Source: Laguncularia racemosa
Lineage: Eukaryota > Streptophyta > Magnoliopsida > Myrtales > Combretaceae
Direction: 5' to 3'
Assembly (NCBI GenBank): GCA_037954665.1
Contig: JBBMOL010000146.1
Coordinates: forward strand, 992,001 to 1,056,000
DNA length: 64,000 nt
In this document: positions 34,145-45,200 of the stretch, one piece after another
How the letters are laid out: each line of letters starts with the position of its first letter
Numbering within the stretch: position 1 is the stretch's first letter
Made by a program: the position numbers and the translations under genes
Notes under the pieces: model-generated
Database searches by the model: none
Told to the model about the DNA's origin: nothing
The model's input: only the letters and a program-made list of their open reading frames with translations

Positions 34145-36620
34145 TTCCCCCTCTCCTCAAAAGGATTCGTCCTCGAATCAAAGACATCTCCTACATCAAA
34201 AGGACTTAGATTAGTAACATTGAATGTAGCACTAACATTATAATTACCCGGTAAATTCACTTTGTATGTATTGTCATTGATCTTCTTAAGGATTTGAAAT
34301 GGACCATCTCCTCTTAGGTTTAGTTTAGACTTCCTTTGAAGGGGAAATCTCTTCTTTCGAAAATATACCCACACTCATTCTCTTGGTTAAAACACCATGG
34401 GTCGTCTTCCTTTGTTCACACGAGCAACTACCTTAGCATTTTGGCTTTCAATCCGCTCCTTCACTTGCTTGTGTAATTTTCTCACAAAATCTGCTTTAGA
34501 AGTTGCATTAATACTCACAAAGTTATTAGGTGGTAATGGTAATAAGTCAATAGAAGTAAGTGGATTAAAACCATAAACAATTTCAAATGGAAAACAATGA
34601 GTAGTGCTATATATAGCCCTATTATAAGTGAACTCCACAAACGGTAAACAATCCTCCCATATTCTAATGTTTTTCTCAATAACTGCCCTCAACAAAGTGA
34701 TCAAAATTCTATTAACCACCTCAGTTTGTGGGTGACAAGTGGTTGAAAACAAGAGTTTTGTTGCCAACTTTCCCCACAACACTCTCCAAAAGTGACTCAG
34801 AAATTTAACATCTCTATCATTAACAATGCTTTTAGGTATGACATGTAAACGCACGACCTCTTTAAAGAACAAATTAGTAATTAACTTAGCATCATCATTT
34901 TTATGATAAGGAATAAATGAGCCATTGTACTGAATCAATCAACCACAACACAGATATTATCACTACCCTTCTTAGTTCTAGGCAACCCAATCACGAAGTC
35001 CATAGACAAATCAGTTTAAAATTCATTAGAAACAGGTAATAGTGTATGTAATCCATGCGGTTTCAATCTAGACTTAGCCTATCTACATGTAATGCAATGT
35101 GCACACACTTTATACACATTAAGTGAATTAAGTAAAGTATACCTTCTTAACAATGCATCAGCTACCACATTTTCATTACCTTGCTTATACTTGATGACAT
35201 ATGGGAATGTCTTAATGAATTCCACCCACTTCGCATGCTTTTTATTCAACTTATCTTGACTCTTCAAATATTTCAGGCTCTCACAATCAGTATGCACTAC
35301 AAATTCCTTAGGCTAAAGATAATGCTACCACATCTGCAAAGCTAGCACTAAGGCATATAGTTCCTTATCGTATGTTAGATACTTCAAAGATGCTCCACTC
35401 AAATTCTCACTGAAATACATGAGTGGCCTTTTATCCTGCATTAAAACAGCTCCAATTCCTATGCCACTAGCATCACATTCGATTTCAAATGTTTTAGCAA
35501 AGTCAGGCAAAGCAAGTAATGGTGCATTACACAATTTATCCTTAAGTTCATTGAAAGCATGTTATTGTGCATCACACTAAACAAATCTAACATTTTTTTT
35601 TACTAATTCATTCAAAGGTGTAGCAATGGTGCTGAAATCCTTAATGAATCTCCTATAGAATCCAGCAAAGCCATGAAAACTGCTCACCTCACTCACATTT
35701 CAAGATCTAGGCCACTCCTTAATAGCCTTAACCTTCTCTTCATCAACCTTAACTCCCTAACTAGATACTAAAAAACCCAAGAAATTAACTTTATTCATGC
35801 AAAAGCTACATTTCTTAAGATTAGCATATAACTTTTCCTTTTTAAGTTTTTCTAGTACCAGTCGCACATGCATAATATGATCATCCAAACACTTTGAGTA
35901 GATTAAAATATCATCAAAATATACCACAACAAATTTACCTAAGTACTCTCGTAACACATGCTTCATTAAACACATAAAAGTGCTAGGTGCATTTCTAAGA
36001 CCAAATGGCATGACAAGCCACTTAAATAAGCCATATTTAGTTTTAAATGTAGTTTTTCATTCATCTCCAACTTTCATGCGAATTTGATAGTAACCAGATT
36101 TCAAATCAATCTTAGTAAACAAGCAAGAACCATATAATTCATCTAACATATTATCTAACCTAGGAATAGGGTGACAATACTTTACAGTGATTTTGTTAAT
36201 GACTCTACAGTCTACACACATTCTCTAAGTCCTATCCTTCTTTGGCACATGTATCACAAGAACCGAACAAGGATTGAGACTTTCCCTTACATACCCCTTA
36301 GCTAGCAATTCATCTACCTGTTTTTGGATCTCCCTCACTTCACTTGGGTTTATTTAGTATGCTGGCCTACTGGGTATAACAACTCTAGGAATGAAGTCTA
36401 GTTGGTGCTCTATGCCTCTGATGGGTGGTAATCCACTAGGCTTGTCTGGAAATAAGTCTTCAAATTCGTGCAACAATTCAGATAACACACTAGGCACATA
36501 TGGGTTAAGATCGTTAGTTGCCAAACAAGCCCCCTTATACAAAAGTACAAATATAGGCATATTGGAATTCAAAGCTTGCCTAACCTCACTTGACCTAGCC
36601 ATCAAACTCACATTCCTCAT
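34145..36620 (-). pseudogene. Chromovirus-type pol: RT, RNase H, integrase (broken)
   Basis: RT (36620-35757) has MPFGLRNAPSTF and VVYFDDILIYS at the active site. RNase H (35534-35079) has FEIECDASGIGIGAVL and VVHTDCESLKYL. Integrase (35060-34018, ending inside the LTR) has MDFVIGLP, NDRDVKFLSHFW and TEVVNR for its D-D-E residues, then the C-terminal GDGPFQILKKINDN region. Breaks: at least a dozen stops, including MW*HYL*PKEF near 35322, a deletion joining LNVYK to CAHCITC (near 35110) that removes most of the integrase zinc-finger region, and a 12-bp-type loss in CHPQTEVVN (near 34720). No chromodomain was recognised. Confidence 0.8.
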
Positions 36621-37366
36621 TGTTTTCTCTCTAGATTGATGTTACTCTCCTTTTTCTTTTCCCTCCTTTCTCTCATTTTTCCCACTAATTTCTTTTCACT
36701 CTTTTGAATTTCAATCTCAACAGTACTCTTTTTACCTTCCTTTTCTTTTCCTTCAGCCTCAACTCTTAATCTTTCCATTCTGCATTGTTCCTCATATACT
36801 TCCCTTGAGGAAAGTGGTGTCAAGGTTGTCTTTCGCCCATCTTTGGTAAATGAATACCTATTGAGGTACCCATCATGCTTTGTTTTTCTATCTAATTGCC
36901 TTGGCCTGCCAAGTAATATATCACCAACATGCATGGGAACGACATCACAAAGCACTTTGTCATTATACTTACCAATGGTAGATGAAACAAGAACTTGTTT
37001 ATTTACCTTAACTTCGCCACAATCATTAAGCCACTGAAGTTTATATGGTCTAGGGTTTGTTTTAGTAGACAACCCCAACCTATTAACCAAAAGTGTACTT
37101 ACCACATCAGTACAACTTCCACCATCAATGATCTCACTACATACCTTGCCTTGAACATGGCATCTAGTATGAAACAGATTTTCGTGCTGCTCCTCATAGT
37201 AATCTTCCTTCAACTGGGTATTGAGAGCATGCCTAGCTACCAGTATATCTCCTCTAACCGATTCCTCTATGCTCCCTTCACTACAACTCTCCAATTCAAG
37301 CATGTCATCATCATCACTCTCATTATTATCCTCCTCGTCAGTAACTACTTCACCATTCTTCATCAC
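36617..37366 (-). pseudogene. Chromovirus-type protease region
   Basis: An open stretch of 249 codons with an acidic linker (ESDDDDMLELE), the aspartic-protease active-site region SEIIDGGSCTDVVS (Asp-Gly-Gly, with the Asp present) and the conserved GDILLGRPRQLDRKTKHDGY segment, then a Lys/Glu-rich C-terminus. A zinc knuckle (CWKC...GLEHISKDC) directly precedes it but is cut by TAG at a Gln position near 37409. Confidence 0.8.
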
Positions 37367-37369
37367 TAT

Positions 37370-38524
37370 AGTTCCCCTATTAGGACAATCCTTGCTAATA
37401 TGTTCTAACCCCTAGCACTTCCAGCATTTAATATCTCTATTTCTCCCCTTTTGTTCTCCAGTTTTAGATTTCTCACTTGATACCACTCCAGTCTTCCCTT
37501 TTGTAATATTAGAGACAAGTTTACTTCCACTCTTAATATCACTCTTCTCATAACCCTTCCAAGTAGAATTATTATTAGAATAAGGTTTAGAAACATACCT
37601 AGTTAACCCTCTATCTTGGAGTTGCTTTTCTGTTTTGATAGCAAGATGCACCATGTCTTCTAACTTTGTATATTGATATAGCTCCACCTTATCGGCTATC
37701 TCCTTATTCAATCCATTCGAAAAACGTGCCATAGTGGCCTCTACATCCTCCTACATATCAACCCTAGTCATGATCATCTCCATCTCCTTGTAGTAGTCTT
37801 CTACACTCCGACTATCCTGCCTAAGAACTTGAAGCCTCTACATCAATTCCCGATGATAATGTCTAGGAACAAATTGCTTCCTCATGACAGACTTGAGATC
37901 ATACCAGTTATCAATAGGATGCTCCAAATTCCTCCTCCCACTTGTCACCAATTGATCCCACAAGGCTATGGCATAATCCTAGAATTATGTAACTACCAAT
38001 TTCACTTTCTTCTCTTCACTGCATTGATGATAGTCAAATATAAGCTCAACTCTCTTTTTCCACTGTAAGTAAGCCTCTAGATCAAATTTACCTTGAAATT
38101 GAGGAATTTTCAGTTTAGTACCACCCAAACTCCTATCTGCATAATCATCATTACCTCGGACCCTACTAATGTAAGGATTTTCCTAGGCTCTTCCTCTTCC
38201 TCTTCCTCTACCTACACCTCGACCTTCTCTTCCACCTCTCATTATACCAAAAATAGCACTAACCTTATCATCTTCCTCTACATAACCATCATCCAAATCC
38301 CCCACATCAACAACTGGAAATGTACAGTTTCTACCCACTCTAATTCCTTCACTGTGGCTTGGAGTCCCTCTCTCAACTTCTCTTAGTCTCAAACCCATAC
38401 GCTCTAACTTCTCATTAATAGCCACCAAAGCTTCACTCATTCGTCTAAAATGTGACTCCTGAGCCTCATGATACCTCGCCTCATCGACATTACCCACATT
38501 GTTACTTTCACTATTATTCGACAT
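37370..38524 (-). pseudogene. Chromovirus-type gag (broken)
   Basis: Start MSNNSESNNVG at 38524, followed by a helical segment (SEALVAINEKLERMGLRL), an Arg/Gly-rich stretch (GRGVGRGRGRGRA) and, after several stops between 38183 and 37732, the conserved C-terminal gag segment KVELYQYTKLEDMVHLAIK and the first half of a CCHC knuckle. Assigned by gene order and motifs. Confidence 0.75.
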
Positions 38525-39026
38525 TGCTGCAAAGAAACAATGTTAGAAATAAAATAATTTAAAAAATCCTCACAATTGCTCCCTTTCATGTTTGCACTCA
38601 CAAAATGGGGATAGTCACTCGTGTTTCACTCAAACAATTTCACTCACAGATTCTGTCTCATCCCACTTAAGTCGATTCCTATATGTTCTTACACGAATCA
38701 CGCCTTTAGACCAATCCAAGAGATTAACCCGATAGATATGAATGGAGTTTCACTAATGGATCCTAGAGTGTATACAAACAAACAAGAAAGATTAATGAAT
38801 TCTTCTCTCTCTCTCTTTTTTTGTCACGAATTCTTTTCTTCTTCTTCTTCTTTTTTTTTAACTCTTTAAACGCAAATTAGTATTTCAAAATAAAACAACA
38901 AATCGAACCAATGATATGACTTAAACAAAATTAAATTTTTTATGAACGAGATAAAATCCAATGAACACACAATATCAAATCAAAACGCAAGAACTAAATC
39001 AAGGAAAGATATAACCTGATCTAGAG

Positions 39027-39043
39027 CCAAAGCTCTAATACCA
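39027..39043 (-). other. Primer-binding site of the chromovirus-type element
   Basis: Minus strand TGGTATTAGAGCTTTGG, two bases from the right LTR. It differs from the common plant initiator-Met site TGGTATCAGAGC by one transition in the first twelve bases. Confidence 0.7.
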
Positions 39044-39045
39044 AA

Positions 39046-39847
39046 TGATACGGAAACCTTCGTGAATATATTTGAGAACCCCTTTTGGATATTACGAACC
39101 CTTACAGTAATAACGCAAAAACCTTCGTAATCAATTTGATTTAATCCTTAAGATGGACTAGAGTTAGGTTTCTCTTAGTTGTTAATCACAAAATTAGAAC
39201 AAGGGTTTATTCTAATTCAAAACACTCCACAAAAAAGGCAATCAATTCTTTCTTGAATGTTCCTAAAGCATGTATTCTAAGCAAAAACACAAAGGAATAT
39301 CAAAGTCTCTTTTCAATTTCAGTATGATTCAAAAACTACTCTAAAATACAGCCAAGAGGGTATTTATACGTCCCTCCTAAAAGCCCTAATGAACAACTAA
39401 ATTACAAACACAATTAAAAGAAAACTAGCGGCTTTTATTTGAACACCAACCGCCTTGAAAACTACACCGACAGCTCAGGCTAACAGCCTTGAATCCCACG
39501 CCAGCAACTTAAGCCGGTAGCCTTTATCCCCCAATGCCAGCAACTTTTCATTTTCCAAAGTTAGCAGCCTTCAAACTCTAACCTCCACTTTGACTTGCAC
39601 CAAGTTGTATTGAACATGATTTGCAATGGTTCCCAAGCTTTGATATCCTTGAAGTTCTTCACTAACCGTCTTCATTAAGCTTTGTAGATGAACACTCAAA
39701 GCTTGTTGTATCTTCTTAGCTCAAGATCTTGTGATAGGTCATTGCGGTATGCTAATCGAACTCAAAATCTCTTGGCTCACATCCTTGCCTCCTTGGTCTT
39801 CATGACTTGACATCTCCTGAGCTTGGTCCATTAGTCTCTCCATAACA
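39046..39847 (-). repeat. Right (5') LTR of the chromovirus-type element
   Basis: 802 bp; longer than its partner because a short GC-richer motif (GCCAGCAACTTAAGCCGGTAG and relatives, near 39470-39530) is present in more copies. Confidence 0.85.
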
Positions 39848-39867
39848 ATACTTGTAGTGAACATAAA

Positions 39868-40065
39868 GATACACGACTCCTCAACATGACCGTATTGCGA
39901 TCGTATTAAGAACCTAAAGTGGATCGAGAGATACACAGCCTCCCAACACGACCGTGTTGGAACTATGTTGAAGACCTGAAGTGAATAGAGAGATACACAA
40001 CCTCTTAACATGACTGTGTTGTATTACCTTGTATTTAACTACACGGCCTCCAACATGATTGTGTT
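39868..40065. repeat. 62-bp tandem repeat with near-palindromic cores
   Basis: Units start at 39868, 39930 and 39992 (62-bp spacing), followed by a shortened unit near 40039. Each starts like GATACACAGCCTC and carries a core such as CAACACGACCGTGTTG (39936-39970 region), an almost perfect inverted repeat. Later units have decayed by transitions. Confidence 0.7.
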
Positions 40066-40499
40066 GAGTTGAAATGCATCTATTTCCTTTTGATATTTCT
40101 AGGAATACGATTCTAAAAGTAAATAATTTGAATCATGTGTAGGTTTGGGAGACTAGTGAAGTTAGAAAAGTATAAGACAAACCAAGTTTTGCAAAATCAG
40201 ATATGTGTATACCATTTTTGTTGATTGTGCTTGATAAATTAAATTTTTGTGTGTAAGTTTAATAATATTATAAATGAACCTGACTATGTGTGCATGTGAT
40301 TGTGAATTGCTGAGTCCAAGAAACCGAGTGTGGGTCGGTGTTCTTGGGGTGACACCTCGATGATCGGTATGTGACGACGTCTCTAGTGGAGTCGTGTATT
40401 GAAATGATCCGGGTCTTATGTGGAAGGTGGTATGTGAAAGGTTGTGATGTGAAATGTTATGATGTGAAAGGTTATGGCGTGTAGTATGAAAGGTTGTAG

Positions 40500-40671
40500 T
40501 GTATGGACTCATGGATAGTGGGGAGTACGTACTGTCATATATATATATATATATATGGTTATAGAAGGTTAATATATGAAGACTCATGAATAGTGGAGTA
40601 TACCCACTATCATATATATATATTATTATTGTGTATGGTAATAAACCCATGGACAAAAAGGTATATCTTTG

Positions 40672-40722
<51 letters not shown>
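40500..40722. repeat. Tripled cassette with AT microsatellites
   Basis: Three diverged copies of a roughly 70-bp unit (from about 40507, 40579 and 40647), each ending in a CATATATA run. The last run is a pure AT repeat of about 48 bp (40674-40721). Confidence 0.75.
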
Positions 40723-40725
<3 letters not shown>

Positions 40726-41311
40726 GTGTGTATCGATTAAAGATTGTGAAAAATAAATAAAATTGTGTATGAATATTATGATGCATCTTGCATGTGTTAT
40801 CGTTTCTAGCATGGCATGCATGTGTATATATAGGTATACACCGTACCGAGCATTAGCTTACCCTTTTGGGGAAATTTTTTTTAGTTACAAATGTTACCCG
40901 AGAGATTGTAAGGTATGATGAAACCCTAATAGAAACTAATCAGGATACAGAAGAAAATGTGGAGTACATATATTATGACAAATAAGATCCCAATGAGAAG
41001 AAAGAAGAATATGGAATAATTTGTAATTGTGATTTAAATTATCATATTATTTAAATTGTTGAAGGCTTTCGCTATATTTAAATTGAGGAAATTAAATAGA
41101 AATTATGTTTGAGAAGATATACATTTCTTTCAAAAATTATGATATTGTTAGGTTTATGCATGCTTTACTGTAATAATTTAAGAGGCTCATTTGTTATATT
41201 AAATAATTGAAAGATAATGTTTGGAGAATTGTAACAATTAAACCTTTACGTGTCTTCTACTATTGTGAACACATGACAAGCTATAGCATACCTAAGTTTT
41301 GAGGCGTTACA

Positions 41312-42282
41312 TTTTCAAATGGTTTTTGATACTATTTGCAAATGTTTATTTATCAAAAGTAAATCACAAATGCACCCACTTATGTTTCTTTTATATATAC
41401 TTTCCCTTTAAAGTACATTTAGAACTTTAAATCTTTAAAAATGTTACATTTTAACTATCACATTACTATTTTAGGATTTAAATATACTTTTTTTTTAATT
41501 TAAGGCTTAAACAAGTGATTACAAAAAAAAAGAAGGCTACTTTTACATAAAACAAATATAATAAACTATATTTACATTTTACCCTTGATTGAAATAAGAT
41601 ACCAAAACTTAAAAGTATAAAATTAAATATCTAAAATATCCTTATATAATTAGACTTATTTATTCTTTACTTTATTAAATTTATTAAAAACAACTCTAAT
41701 CAAAATTTCTTTTTCTGATAAATAAATTATGCGTCTCAAAATCTTTTTTATTAAGAACTTGGATTTTCACTTTCCAACCTTTGTTTCCCATATACTATCT
41801 TTACCATAATTACAATAAGATAAAGGGGGGAAATAAAAGAAAAAGATAACTTATTTAAATATCATATTTAAAACCGAAAGAGATTAAATACGTATTAGAC
41901 AGTTTTTCAAACGTCGAAATATAATAAAATACAGAATAGATAAAAAGTCACATTCAAATAAAATAAAGATTAAAAAACAATACAAAAAGCTCTTATTTTT
42001 CTATTCCAAGCTGGATGGACTATGTTAACATTACGGAATACTATAGTGATCTATGCTTGGTCGTCCGAAAAATAGCCTCCAGCAATGATCCTTTATATAA
42101 CACCTTTCTATTCTCCATAGAATAAACTGTACAAATAAAAATTGAGTATCTACTTGCATATGCTATCTCTACCAGTATTTGATGCGATATCCTCTTATAA
42201 AACTAAATTCATTTGATTTTTACTTTACACATATATACATATTTTACTACAAATTCTTCTCTCTTTTCGAATATCCCCGTAC
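41312..42282. other. AT-rich non-coding DNA, 3' flank of the host gene
   Basis: No coding region recognised. It should contain the 3' UTR and polyadenylation signals of the minus-strand gene ending at 42283, but no signal stands out in the AT-rich background. About 41640-41960 resembles the segment near 32040-32300. Confidence 0.5.
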
Positions 42283-45200
42283 TCAAGGGACCCCTTCATG
42301 TGACCATTCGAACTTACTGATTCCCCGTCGATTTTCCCTGGCCAGCTTAGCCAGATATTGAGTCACATATCTTTGATTTATTTCAAACACAAACGCTAAC
42401 CCCTTCACCTGTAAAAGCGTCATCCAGCGAAAATCATATTCCTCAAAAAGATGAACATGTATAATGCCTAACTACGAATGAAGGAATGCACATCATTTGT
42501 ATGAAATACACATTTGAAATGTCATAGCTGTGTACAGTCCACGATATCCACCAATGAAAGAATGATTTATGAGGATGATTTCTACCTCAATCAAGCAGCT
42601 TGAGCTAAGGTGCGCAAGCATTCCAGCAGCAACTTCTTTGCCATTCAAAAACATTGGAGTTTTAGCCAAATTCTTAAGAAAAAAAGAACCATCTCCTTCC
42701 ATCTTAATTAGTGCCTGCAAGATGAATTATTATCTTAATCACAACCCAGACTGAAACTATACTCATCGTACTAACATAATGTAGAAGGAAAGTTAAAAGT
42801 CCCCTGTGTTCTCAAGGGTAAGGCTAGTTTCCAGCCCACTTAATTCTACAGATTTTAAGCTGCCTTAACTAAACACCAGCATTGCAAATAGGAAACAGAA
42901 TACAGAGTACAACATCTGGAGATATCAAGTAAGCCAACCTGTCGTCTAGATATTTTGTTATTTCCCCCCCTTGCCAAGTCAATATCAACATCAAAGTCAT
43001 TTGTTGATCTTCCAAGAATGACCTGGAAGAAAAACGAAGTTGCTTAAAATTGAAGAGCATGCTTACTTAGAAATTGTCCAAATGCTGACATGGCAACAGA
43101 TAACAATGGTATTGAACTAGGAATAAAAATGGTAAATCAAATATTGAATCGAGGAAAAAGGTTTTAATGAGCAATGTGGCGCATTATTTGTGACTTCAAC
43201 AAAAGTACAACGTAAAAATCAATAGTTCATCCATATTACCTACAGGAGCAGAGAAAATTTTAACCCATCGATATTATAGTTTCAAAACTCTTGACTATTA
43301 AAGTTACAATTAACAAAACCGTGTACCACATTCTTATGACCGAAGAATGTGCCAAATGATCCAACACAAGTGTCCTGTTATTTCAGAAACTTTTGAATAA
43401 ACATTTACTAAAATTATCTGAATGATCCTTTGAAAGAGAATACTAGGGATGTTGGATAATAAAACCTTTAAGGGAAAATGCAAATACCTCCTAAATTTTA
43501 ACCTTGGTACAGATATTACCCAATGAACTTCAAAAAAGTGATAAATAATTCCTCTAAACTTTGATAAATTGGCAAATAACCCCAAGATGTTGCAAATAAC
43601 CCCATAAACCAGAAACACCCTCTCGAACTTATCAAAGTGTATTTTAAAACCTTCCAAACCTTGACTTATTGCATTTTTTTTATGTTTTATTTAATTATTA
43701 TTATTATTTTTCTTTTACAACTGAAAAAAGCAAATGTCCATTGTATTATCCATTTATCAAAGTTTAAGGGATTATTTGCAACTTTTAAAAGTTCAGGATG
43801 TATATCTGCATAACCTTAAAGGGATTATTTGCACTTTCCACAAACTTTTTATTTTTGAACATTTCTAATACATACTTAGAAACTATTACATCATGGCTTT
43901 TATGCAATATACTTAATGGTCTATGCCAAGCCAAACCTGTGATGAGTGTGACAGTAAAAAAACTGGCCTACTTCCTCTTCAAAGAAAGGGTACACTTTAG
44001 AAGAATTGCAATGTTAGCAGTGGCATATGAACTTATTAAACAAAGGAGCAATTTCCAGCACCAGTTTACAAAAAAGGTGGTCCACTCCTCTTTAACGAAA
44101 GGGCAGGCTTCAGAAGAATTGCCATTATATTAATATATTAAGATTATTATTAATCCTATCAATACTCATTTTTTCCTAGAGGAACACCTCTGCAGCCCAA
44201 TAGGGCACCAAATATTGTGAAGAAATCGCTGAAATCATAAGAAAAAGCTAAACAAGACACTGAACGTGGTGAAGGATTCTCCAGTCATAAGAAGAGAGAT
44301 GAATGGAACCAGAGGATCATAAAAGAATTTGCTTGTAATATTTAAGGCCTTATACTGGAAAACAACTACAGAAATCCTATGTAGGAAAAAGAAGAAAGAT
44401 ATCTTCAGTTGAGTTGAATTTTAGTAGAATCTCAAGAAAGAGAAAAATTTACCCAAAATAAAATATATAAAGAAAAGAATAAAATCTAAAGCTATTTCTC
44501 CCATTAAGTCCTTAATCATGTTGTCAATTTTACAAGCACTAAGCATACTTCCAACATGTCTCATGAGCTAAACCATTTCTACTTTGTAATAATGTAAAAC
44601 ACTTTTTAAACCTATTGGTATATCTACATTTGAAATTAAAAATTGTTGATTAATCATCTAAATATACCCAACAGAAAGCTTTTCAAATTGTATCATACGA
44701 TTTTAACAAAAGTAACTTACTTAAATCTAAGAAATCTGATCTAAAAGTGACAGCCTTATATTTCTCATAAAAAATCACAGGAGGAAGTATAACCAGGAAA
44801 ATAGGCATGTGCATTATTATTATTAACTCAAGTAGCAGGCTGCAGAGACATTAATATAAGGAAAAACAGGAATCTTAATAATTTTGGCAAGGCAAAATGC
44901 AGATTCACACAAGTATTCCATTGAGGACACCCATGGTAATAGAACAAAAGAAGGAAAATAAGGCATCTCTACTTAGGGAGGGATAAAAAAAAAAGGCATC
45001 TCTTCAAAACTCATAGGACAAACTCTGGCAACAGTATCCTGTGTAAACAATGAATTTTTGACAATGATTTTACAGAAATCATGGGAAACAAAATCACTGT
45101 TGTTTATTAGCCCACATCCTCATACAAGAACTTAGCCAGCTCTCTGCCCATGCCTCATTGCCCTTGCTTCAAAATGTATATCCTAGCAGATTTAAGACCG

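Larger units (their letters stand above)
33377..39847 (-). mobile_element. Ty3/gypsy chromovirus-type element (CRM/Galadriel-like), degenerate
   Basis: LTRs at 33377-34144 and 39046-39847, both TGATACGG...CCATAACA. Minus orientation: gag, protease, RT, RNase H and integrase run from 38524 down to 34018. The primer site next to the right LTR (39027-39043) reads TGGTATTAGAGCTTTGG, close to the initiator tRNA-Met site. The polypurine tract GAGGAGAGGGGGAA abuts the left LTR (34145-34158). Flanks are GTACT and ATACT, a target duplication with one mismatch. The two LTRs differ at about a tenth of positions and one has an extra 34 bp or so, hence an old insertion. The lineage is tentative. Confidence 0.85.
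39848..41311 (-). repeat. Remnant of an older LTR (TGTAACGCC type), host of the chromovirus insertion
   Basis: The minus strand begins TGTAACGCCTCAAAACTTAGG at 41311, a start typical of many plant gypsy LTRs, and contains a GAGCATTAGCTTACCC motif (plus strand, near 40846) and CACGACCGTG hairpins near the left. No polypurine tract lies outside the right end, so it is a 5' or solo LTR. The left end was not found; it probably lies left of 33377. Confidence 0.4.

Noticed and set aside
36995..38386. Plus-strand frames over the chromovirus gag-protease
   Set aside because: Antisense shadows of the minus-strand coding regions.
40162..40656. 164-codon minus-strand frame rich in His, Thr and Tyr
   Set aside because: It is translation of tandem and AT microsatellite repeats.
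42493..42720. Continuous 75-codon frame at the FHA C-terminus ending SYK
   Set aside because: A donor GAG|GTAGAA at 42586 and an acceptor at 42409 join a conserved FHA end (VKGLAFVFEINQ) in frame; the longer frame is intron read-through.
43798..44133. 111-codon plus-strand frame in the FHA-gene intron
   Set aside because: No recognisable motif, starts inside the MITE-like element; likely chance.
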